Assembly: GCF_003967355.1 (NCBI RefSeq)
Contig: NZ_BIFH01000018.1
Span: 186,001 to 250,000 of the forward strand
Reading direction: 5' to 3'
Source: Embleya hyalina
GTDB lineage: Bacteria; Actinomycetota; Actinomycetes; Streptomycetales; Streptomycetaceae
Length of the DNA: 64,000 nucleotides
The position numbers and the translations under genes were made by a program. Position 1 is the first letter of the stretch; each line of letters begins with the position of its first letter. Shown in pieces: positions 52,506 to 64,000 of this stretch. Under the pieces are notes generated by a model that worked only from the letters and a program-made list of their open reading frames with translations, was not told the origin of the DNA and did not search any database.

Positions 52506-55500
52506 GTGTCGACCAACGCATCGAGCGACGCATCGACGGACGCTTCGACCAACGCTTCGACCGACGTATCGACCGACGACGTATCGACCAACGAGGAAAA
52601 GCTCCTCGACTACCTCAAGCGGGCCACCGCCGATCTCGGCCGGACCCGCCGCCGGCTGCGCGAGGTCGAGGCGGCGGCACACGAGCCGATCGCCGTGGTC
52701 GCCACCGCCTGCCGCTACCCCGGCGGGGTGCACACGCCCGAGGAGCTGTGGCGGCTCGTCGCCGAAGAGGTCGACGCGGTCGGCGACTTCCCACCCGACC
52801 GCGGCTGGGACGTCGACGGCATCTACGACCCGGACCCCGCCCGGGCCGGGCACACGTACACCCGACGCGGCGGATTCCTGGCCGGCGCGGCCGACTTCGA
52901 CGCCGAACTGTTCGGCGTCAACCCGCGCGAGGCACTGGCCATGGATCCGCAACAGCGGCTGTTCCTGGAGACCTCCTGGGAGGTGTTCGAGCGCGCCGGC
53001 ATCGACCCGACCTCGCTCGGCGGCAGCCGGGTCGGGGTGTTCGCCGGCGCCATCTCCTCCGGTTACGCCGAGCGGATCGCCGACGTGCCGGAAGAGGTCG
53101 AGGGCTACCTCGGCACCGGCGGCATGGTCAGCGTCGTCTCCGGGCGCGTCGCCTACACCCTCGGCCTGGAGGGGCCGGCCGTCACGGTCGACACCGCGTG
53201 CTCGTCCTCGCTCGTGGCCATCCACCTCGCGGTGCACGCGCTGCGTCGCGGCGAGTGCACGATGGCAGTGGCCGGTGGGGTGACCGTGCTGTCCACGCCC
53301 GGCATCTTCATCGAGTTCAGCCGGCAGCGCGGCCTCGCCCCCGACGGACGTTGCAAGGCGTTCGCCGCGGCGGCCGACGGCACCGGCTGGGCCGAGGGCG
53401 CGGGAGTGCTGCTGCTCGAACGGCTCGGCGACGCGGTCCGGGCCGGACACCCCGTACTGGCCGTCATCCGAGGCAGCGCCGTGAACCAGGACGGCGCCAG
53501 CAACGGCCTGACCGCCCCCAACGACCTCGCCCAGGAACGGGTCATCCGCCAAGCCCTCGACGCCGCACGGCTGAACGCCCACGACGTCGACGCGGTCGAG
53601 GCACACGGCACCGGTACGGTCCTGGGCGACCCGATCGAGGCGCGGGCCCTGCTGGCCACCTACGGCCGCGACCGGCCCGCCGGACGCCCGCTGCGCCTCG
53701 GCGCGGTCAAGTCGAACATCGGCCACACCGGCGCGGCGGCGGGCGTGGCCGGCGTGATCAAGATGATCGAGGCCATGCGGCACGAACTGCTGCCGCGAAC
53801 ACTGCACGTGGACGAGCCGACCCCGCACGTCGACTGGTCGTCCGGCGGCGTGGAACTCCTCACCCGGGCCCATCCCTGGCCCGGCGACGGCGGTCCGCGC
53901 CGCGCCGGGATCTCGTCCTTCGGCGTGAGCGGCACCAACGCACACGTGATCGTGGAGGAGGCACCGCGGTCGGCGGCGGAACCGGCGCGGGGCGAACCCG
54001 ACGTGCCGACCGGCGCCGATACACCCGCCCTGCCGTGGGTCCTCGGTGCCCGGGGCGACGAGGCGTTGCGGGACCAGGCCGCCCGGCTCGCCGCGCATCT
54101 GCGGGCGCGGCCGGGGTTCCGGCCCGCCGACGTGGGCTATTCGCTGGCCGTGTCGCGAGCCGCCCTCGACTCACGCGCCGTCGTCGTGGGCACCGGTCCC
54201 GACGACCTGCTCGCCGGGCTCGACACGCTGGCCCGGGGCGAGGACTCCACCCGTGTCGTGCGCGGTCGGGTCGGTCAGGACACCCGCGTGGCCTTCCTGT
54301 TCACCGGGCAGGGCAGCGCGCGTGCCGGCATGGGCCGGGAACTGTACGCGACCTGGCCGGTGTTCGCCGACGCCTTCGACACGGTGATCGGGGAACTGGA
54401 CGCCCGGCTGGCCGGACACGTCGAACGACCGTTGGCCGAGGTCGTGTCGAGCGTCGACGATCCGGACGCGGAGGAACTGCTCGGGCGGACCGTCTACGCG
54501 CAGACCGGCCTGTTCGCGCTCCAGGTCGCCCTCTTCCGACTCTACGAATCGTGGGGTGTGCGGCCGGAGTTGCTGCTGGGCCACTCGATCGGCGAGTTGT
54601 CCGCCGCGCACCTGGCCGGGGTGTGGTCGCTGCCCGACGCGGCGGCGCTGGTCGCGGCCCGTGCGCTCGCGATGCAGGAACAGCCCTCCGGCGGCACGAT
54701 GATCGCGGTCGCCGCGAGCGAGGAGGAGGTACGCGCCGCGATCGTCGAACACGGCGGCGCGGTGGACCTGGCGGCGGTCAACGGCCCGGCCGCCGTGGTG
54801 GTCTCCGGCGATCCCGAGCCGGTGCTCGCGCTGGCCCGGCGGTTCGCCGAACAGGGCCGCCGGACCCGGCGGTTGGCGACCGGCCACGCGTTCCACAGCG
54901 CGCACATGGACGGCCTGTCGGATCGGTTCCGCGAGGTGGCGGCGAGCCTTTCCACGTCGCCCCCGCGCATCCCGGTGATCTCCAACCTGACCGGCCGCCC
55001 CCTCACGGCGGAGGAGGCGGGCAGCGCCGACTACTGGGTCCGGCACGTGCGCGGGACGGTCCGGTTCGCCGACGGCGTCGCCGCGCTCGCCGACGCGGGC
55101 GCGACCGCGCTGATCGAACTGGGCCCCGACGGGGTGTTGACCGCGCTCGCCCGGGACTTCCTGGTCGCCCGACCGTCCGGATCCGCCGCGATCCCGGTCT
55201 GCGTACCGACCCTGCGCCGGGGCCGACCGGAGGCGGTCACGGCGGTACACGCCCTCGGCACACTGCACGTATCCGGCGACCGGATCGACGGCGAGCGGTT
55301 CTTCGCCGGCACCGGTGCCCGCCGGATCGACCTCCCCACCTACGCCTTCCGACGCGGGCGGTACTGGCTCGACGTGGACGCGGGCGCGCCGATACCGGCC
55401 GGTCCCGGATCGACCGCCACCGGGCACCCGCTGCTCGGCGCGGAACTGAGCCTGGCGGCCGGCGACGGACCGGTCCTCACCGGACGGTTGTCCCGACGCA

Positions 55501-58500
55501 CCCATCCGTGGCTGGCCGACCACGCGGTCGGCGGCAGTGTGCTCTTCCCCGGCACCGCGTTCGTGGAGATCGCGATCCGGGCCGGCGACCGGGTGGGCTG
55601 CCCGCACGTGGCCGAACTCATGGTGGAGGCACCGCTCGTCGTTCCCGAGGTCGACGCGGTGTGGATCCAGGTCACGGTCGGACCGGACGAGGAGGCCGGG
55701 CGCCGTCGGGTGGAGGTGCACTCCCGACGCGCGGACACGGGCGACCACGGGTCCGGTACGGACGGCGCCTGGATTCGGCACGCGGTCGGCGTACTCACCT
55801 CCGAGGCCGCCGCCGAGAGCGGGCCCGACGCGGACCCCGTCACCTCGGCGCTCTGGCCGCCGCCCGGGGCCCGACCGGTCGACCTCGGCGACTTCTACGC
55901 CGACCTCGCGGCCGGCGGATTCGGGTACGGCCCGTCGTTCCGCGGTCTGCGCGCCGCCTGGCGGCTCGACGATCAGGTATACGCCGAGGTGGCCCTGCCC
56001 GACGAACACCTCGCCACCGCAGCCGACTTCCTCCTGCATCCGGCGCTCTTCGACGCCGCCCTGCACGCCGGCGGCCTGATCGGGCACGGGCGCGATCCCG
56101 GGCAGCCGCGACTGGTGTTCTCCTGGAGCGGGGTCGGCGTGCACGCCGTCGGCGCGGGGGCACTGCGCGTGCGCGTGTCGGTCACCGGCTCCGACGCGGT
56201 CGAACTGGTCGCCGCCGACGGCGCCGGCAACCTCGTGGTCTCGGTCCGCGAACTGGTGACGCGCCCGGCCGGCCCCGCCGACGCGGCCGGCGGCGAGCTG
56301 TACCGGCTCGACTGGGTCCCGTTCGCCGCACCCGAGCAGCCGCGGGACGCGGGCCCGTGGGCCGTGCTCGCCCCCGACCCCTTCGGCCTCGGCGACGCGC
56401 TGGAGCGGGCCGGGATCGCGGCGCGCGAGTATCGCGAACTCGACGCGCTCGCCGCGGAGTCCGCGACCCCGACGGTGGTCCTGCTCCCGCTCGCCCCGGA
56501 GCCCGCGGCGGCGCTGCCCGACTCGGCCGACCGGTCCGTGGAGCGCGTGCTGCGCATCGTCCGGCAGTGGTTGGCGCAGCCCGCGTGGGCGACGACCCGG
56601 CTGGTCGTGCTCACCCGCGGTGCGGTCGCGGCCCGGCCCGGCGAGGGCATCACCGACCCGGCCCACGCGCCCGTCTGGGGCCTGCTGCGCTCGGTACAGG
56701 CCGAACACCCGGGGCGGTTCCTGCTGGTCGACATCGACCCGGACGCCGACACGCCGACCACGCCGGCCGACGCGGTGGGGGCGGCGTTCGCCGCCGGCGA
56801 GACGCAGATGGCCCTGCGCGCGGGTGCGATGCTGGCCCCGAGGATCGTTCGAGGCGACGACACCGGACTGTTGCCCGCCGCCCCCGACGGCCCCTGGGTG
56901 CTCGACACCACCGGCGCGGGCGACCTGGACCGCCTCGCGCCGCTGCCCTTCCCGGACGCCGCCCGCCCGCTCGCCCCGCACGAGATCCGGCTCGCCGTAC
57001 GGGCCGCCGGCCTCAACTTCCGCGACGTCCTGGTCGGTCTGGGGGTGGTGCCCGCGCACGTCGGCATGGGCACCGAGGCCGCCGGGATCGTCACCGAGGT
57101 CGGCTCGGCCGTCGGCGACCGGCGACCCGGCGACCGGGTGACGGGCCGGGTGCCCGCCGCGCTCGGCCCGGTCGCCGTCGTCGACCATCGGGCCGTCGTG
57201 CGCATCCCGGCGGGATGGACGTTCGCCGAGGCCGCCGGCATGCCCGTCGCGTTCCAGACCGCCCACCACGCCCTGTTCGACGTCGCCGACCTCAAGCCGG
57301 GCGAATCCGTCCTGATCCACGCGGCGGCCGGCGGCGTGGGCATGGCCGCGGTACGACTGGCCCGGCACCTCGGCGCCGAGGTCTACGCCACGGCGAGCCC
57401 CGGCAAGTGGGACACCCTGCGCGAACTCGGCCTGGACGACCGGCACATCGCCTCCTCCCGCACGCTCGACTTCGAGCACGCCTTCGCCGGCGCGGGCGAC
57501 GGCCGCGGCGTCGACGTGGTACTCAACGCACTGGCCCGGGAGTACGTGGACGCCTCGCTGCGCCTGCTGGCGCCCGGCGGTCGGTTCGTCGAACTCGGCA
57601 AGACGGACCGGCGCGACCCCGAAGCCATCGCCGCGCGGTACCCGGGGGTGACCTACCACCCCTTCGTCGACCCCGGCCCCGAGCGCATCGGCCGCATCCT
57701 CACCGAGATCGTCGACCTCGTCGAGGGCGGCGCACTGCACCTGCTCCCGGTGCGCACGTGGGACATCCGGGAGGCGGCACACGCCTATCGGTACATGAGC
57801 CAGGCCAGGCACATCGGCAAGATCGTGCTGACCGTGCCCGCCGCACCCGACCCCGACGGCACCGTACTGATCACCGGGGGCACCGGTGCCCTGGGCGGCC
57901 TGCTGGCCCGGCACCTGGTGACCGAGCACGGTGCCGAACGCCTGCTGCTCACCGGTCGCGCCGGCGAGCGCGCCCCGGGTGCGCCGGCACTGCGCGAGGA
58001 ACTGCGCCGGCTGGGCGCCCGGCACGTCGAGATCGTCGCCTGCGATGTCGCCGACCGGGAGCAACTGGCCGACGTACTGGCCCGGGTACCCGCCGCGCAC
58101 CCCCTGACCGCCGTCGTGCACGCCGCCGGCGTGGTCGAGGACGGCGTGGTCACCTCGATGACCGACGACGGGCTGCGCCGGGTGTTGCGCCCGAAGATCG
58201 ACGGCGCGATGAACCTGCACCGGCTGACCGCCGACGCCGACCTCGCGATGTTCGTGCTGTACTCGTCGGTGGCCGGGGTGTTCGGCGGCGCGGGACAGGG
58301 CGGCTACGCGGCGGCCAACACCTTCCTGGACGCGCTGGCCCACCATCGCCGGGCGGCCGGGCTGCCCGCCGCGTCGCTGGCCTGGGGGTTGTGGGACCAG
58401 GCGAGCGAGATCACCGCCGGCCTCGGTCCGGCCGACCGCGCCAGGGCGGCGCGTGCCGGGATGGTGCCGCTGTCCGCCGCGCGGGGGCTGGCCCTGTTCG

Positions 58501-59195
58501 ACGCCGCCGCGAACCTGCCGGATCCGGTGCTGCTGCCGCTGCACCTCGACGGCGCGGCCCTGGAACGCGGCGCCGGCCCGGTGCCCGCCGTGCTGCGCGC
58601 CCTGGTGCGCGGCCCGGGACGGCGCAGCGTCCGCGCCACCGCCCGGGCGGAGCCGGCCGCCGACCTGGGGCGACGCCTGGCCGCGGCGGCCGAGGCGGAC
58701 CGTCGCAGGCTGCTGGTCGACCTGGTCCGCGGCCACGCGGGCACCGTGCTCGGCCTGGGCGGCGCGGACGCGGTGGACCCGTATCGGGGTTTCACCGACA
58801 TCGGCTTCGACTCGCTGACCGCCGTGGAACTGCGCAACCGCCTCGACGCCGCCACCGAGCTGCGGCTGCCCGCCACCCTGATCTTCGACCACCCGACCCC
58901 GGCCGACCTCGCGGACCACCTGTACGCCGAACTCGTCCCCGACGCCGACACCTCCGCCGCGGTGCCGGCGCTGCTCGCCGACCTCGACCGCCTGGCCGCC
59001 CGGCTCGCCGAAGTGCGCGCGGACGAGGACGACCGGGCGGAGATCGCCGGCCGGATCGACCGGCTGCGCACCGCGTGGCGCGGCCGGGAGGAGCACGACA
59101 CCGAGGCCGTCCCGACATCCGCCGCCGCGCGGCTCGAGGAGGCGAGCGCGGACGAGGTGCTCGACTTCATCGACCGCGAACTCGGGTCGACCTGA
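52506..59195 (+). CDS. Modular type I PKS 4: module 7
   Basis: 2229 residues from the GTG at 52506. No other in-frame start lies between it and the KS, so the start cannot be further downstream. The first 29 residues are a Ser/Thr/Asn/Asp/Ala repeat ahead of the docking coil [15 protein letters not shown]. The tail is [14 protein letters not shown]. Single module: KS-AT-DH-ER-KR-ACP, predicted to add a fully reduced two-carbon unit. It lies 59 bases after PKS3 and 83 bases before PKS5, in one apparent operon. Confidence 0.95.
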   Translation: MSTNASSDASTDASTNASTDVSTDDVSTNEEKLLDYLKRATADLGRTRRRLREVEAAAHEPIAVVATACRYPGGVHTPEELWRLVAEEVDAVGDFPPDRGWDVDGIYDPDPARAGHTYTRRGGFLAGAADFDAELFGVNPREALAMDPQQRLFLETSWEVFERAGIDPTSLGGSRVGVFAGAISSGYAERIADVPEEVEGYLGTGGMVSVVSGRVAYTLGLEGPAVTVDTACSSSLVAIHLAVHALRRGECTMAVAGGVTVLSTPGIFIEFSRQRGLAPDGRCKAFAAAADGTGWAEGAGVLLLERLGDAVRAGHPVLAVIRGSAVNQDGASNGLTAPNDLAQERVIRQALDAARLNAHDVDAVEAHGTGTVLGDPIEARALLATYGRDRPAGRPLRLGAVKSNIGHTGAAAGVAGVIKMIEAMRHELLPRTLHVDEPTPHVDWSSGGVELLTRAHPWPGDGGPRRAGISSFGVSGTNAHVIVEEAPRSAAEPARGEPDVPTGADTPALPWVLGARGDEALRDQAARLAAHLRARPGFRPADVGYSLAVSRAALDSRAVVVGTGPDDLLAGLDTLARGEDSTRVVRGRVGQDTRVAFLFTGQGSARAGMGRELYATWPVFADAFDTVIGELDARLAGHVERPLAEVVSSVDDPDAEELLGRTVYAQTGLFALQVALFRLYESWGVRPELLLGHSIGELSAAHLAGVWSLPDAAALVAARALAMQEQPSGGTMIAVAASEEEVRAAIVEHGGAVDLAAVNGPAAVVVSGDPEPVLALARRFAEQGRRTRRLATGHAFHSAHMDGLSDRFREVAASLSTSPPRIPVISNLTGRPLTAEEAGSADYWVRHVRGTVRFADGVAALADAGATALIELGPDGVLTALARDFLVARPSGSAAIPVCVPTLRRGRPEAVTAVHALGTLHVSGDRIDGERFFAGTGARRIDLPTYAFRRGRYWLDVDAGAPIPAGPGSTATGHPLLGAELSLAAGDGPVLTGRLSRRTHPWLADHAVGGSVLFPGTAFVEIAIRAGDRVGCPHVAELMVEAPLVVPEVDAVWIQVTVGPDEEAGRRRVEVHSRRADTGDHGSGTDGAWIRHAVGVLTSEAAAESGPDADPVTSALWPPPGARPVDLGDFYADLAAGGFGYGPSFRGLRAAWRLDDQVYAEVALPDEHLATAADFLLHPALFDAALHAGGLIGHGRDPGQPRLVFSWSGVGVHAVGAGALRVRVSVTGSDAVELVAADGAGNLVVSVRELVTRPAGPADAAGGELYRLDWVPFAAPEQPRDAGPWAVLAPDPFGLGDALERAGIAAREYRELDALAAESATPTVVLLPLAPEPAAALPDSADRSVERVLRIVRQWLAQPAWATTRLVVLTRGAVAARPGEGITDPAHAPVWGLLRSVQAEHPGRFLLVDIDPDADTPTTPADAVGAAFAAGETQMALRAGAMLAPRIVRGDDTGLLPAAPDGPWVLDTTGAGDLDRLAPLPFPDAARPLAPHEIRLAVRAAGLNFRDVLVGLGVVPAHVGMGTEAAGIVTEVGSAVGDRRPGDRVTGRVPAALGPVAVVDHRAVVRIPAGWTFAEAAGMPVAFQTAHHALFDVADLKPGESVLIHAAAGGVGMAAVRLARHLGAEVYATASPGKWDTLRELGLDDRHIASSRTLDFEHAFAGAGDGRGVDVVLNALAREYVDASLRLLAPGGRFVELGKTDRRDPEAIAARYPGVTYHPFVDPGPERIGRILTEIVDLVEGGALHLLPVRTWDIREAAHAYRYMSQARHIGKIVLTVPAAPDPDGTVLITGGTGALGGLLARHLVTEHGAERLLLTGRAGERAPGAPALREELRRLGARHVEIVACDVADREQLADVLARVPAAHPLTAVVHAAGVVEDGVVTSMTDDGLRRVLRPKIDGAMNLHRLTADADLAMFVLYSSVAGVFGGAGQGGYAAANTFLDALAHHRRAAGLPAASLAWGLWDQASEITAGLGPADRARAARAGMVPLSAARGLALFDAAANLPDPVLLPLHLDGAALERGAGPVPAVLRALVRGPGRRSVRATARAEPAADLGRRLAAAAEADRRRLLVDLVRGHAGTVLGLGGADAVDPYRGFTDIGFDSLTAVELRNRLDAATELRLPATLIFDHPTPADLADHLYAELVPDADTSAAVPALLADLDRLAARLAEVRADEDDRAEIAGRIDRLRTAWRGREEHDTEAVPTSAAARLEEASADEVLDFIDRELGST
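52509..52592 (+). repeat. Start-proximal 12-base tandem repeat in PKS4
   Basis: Six imperfect copies of a 12-base unit coding Ser-Thr/Ser-Asn/Asp-Ala/Val, with one extra Asp codon before the last full unit. The first copy carries the GTG start (GTGTCGACCAAC) and the final copy has GTATCGACCAAC directly before GAGGAAAAG. This suggests that an original start next to the docking coil was multiplied and its GTG became GTA. Confidence 0.85.
52683..58935 (+). other. PKS module 7: KS-AT(malonyl)-DH-ER-KR-ACP
   Basis: KS intact. AT: GHSIGE and HAFH, malonyl type. [14 protein letters not shown] and LFDAALH with [24 protein letters not shown] (Val where ER2 and ER5 have Tyr; no consequence for a malonyl unit) and [23 protein letters not shown], Lys, Ser and Tyr (QGGYAAAN), with VED in place of [17 protein letters not shown]. 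Confidence 0.92.
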
Positions 59196-59230
59196 CGGGG
59201 GTTCGCCCCATATGGCCGCCGATAAGCCCC

Positions 59231-59260
59231 GTTCAGCCCCGTTCAGCCCTGTTCAGCCCA
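59231..59260 (+). repeat. Triple 10-base direct repeat upstream of PKS5
   Basis: GTTCAGCCCC, GTTCAGCCCT and GTTCAGCCCA in direct tandem, ending just before the AGGAAGG ribosome site of PKS5. A degenerate fourth copy (GATAAGCCCC) precedes it. It could be slippage or a regulatory element in the 83-base PKS4-PKS5 spacer. Confidence 0.8.
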
Positions 59261-59278
59261 GGAAGGACCGACGCGACC

Positions 59279-64000
<4,722 letters not shown>

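Overview
The window is very GC-rich, coding-dense DNA of actinomycete (Streptomyces-like) character. Evidence includes frequent GTG starts, twin-arginine and lipoprotein secretion signals, a LuxR-family regulator with an N-terminal ATPase, and a large modular type I polyketide synthase (PKS). No rRNA, tRNA, CRISPR array or insertion sequence was recognised.

Left part (1-8344): ordinary chromosomal or accessory genes. These are the 3' end of a secreted M1-type zinc peptidase, a secreted class C-like serine hydrolase, a class A beta-lactamase with a Tat-like signal, an alpha/beta-hydrolase lipoprotein with an Asp nucleophile, a coiled-coil protein, a SnoaL/NTF2-like protein divergent from an HxlR regulator (two matching operator-like inverted repeats lie between them), and an MFS exporter.

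Middle (8465-13781, minus strand): a compact terpenoid operon. In transcription order it encodes a class II (DxDD) cyclase, a class I terpene synthase (DDxxxD and NDxxSxxKE), a cytochrome P450 and an FAD monooxygenase. The first three genes are joined by ATGA overlaps. No prenyl diphosphate synthase is visible. A 930-residue LAL-type regulator follows (14088-16880, minus strand), divergent from the PKS.

Right part (17516-64000, plus strand): five collinear PKS genes, the last cut by the window edge. PKS1 has a KSQ loading module (methylmalonyl AT, hence a propionyl starter) and modules 1 (DH-KR) and 2 (DH-ER-KR). PKS2 has modules 3 (KR) and 4 (KR with damaged cofactor loop). PKS3 has modules 5 (DH-ER-KR) and 6 (dead DH, no KR). 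PKS4 has module 7 (DH-ER-KR). PKS5 has module 8 and the start of module 9. Docking coils at the N-termini of PKS2-5, and none on PKS1, support the gene order as the order of action.

The most striking feature is module 8. Its KS has lost the HGTGT histidine and its AT has lost both the active-site Ser and His, while the KS Cys and ACP Ser remain. It looks like a non-elongating, pass-through module inside a cis-AT assembly line. Other notable points are a probable redox-dead, possibly epimerising KR in module 4, a decayed DH in module 6, an unusual RASH motif in the module 2 AT, and several near-identical DNA patches between modules that suggest recent gene conversion.
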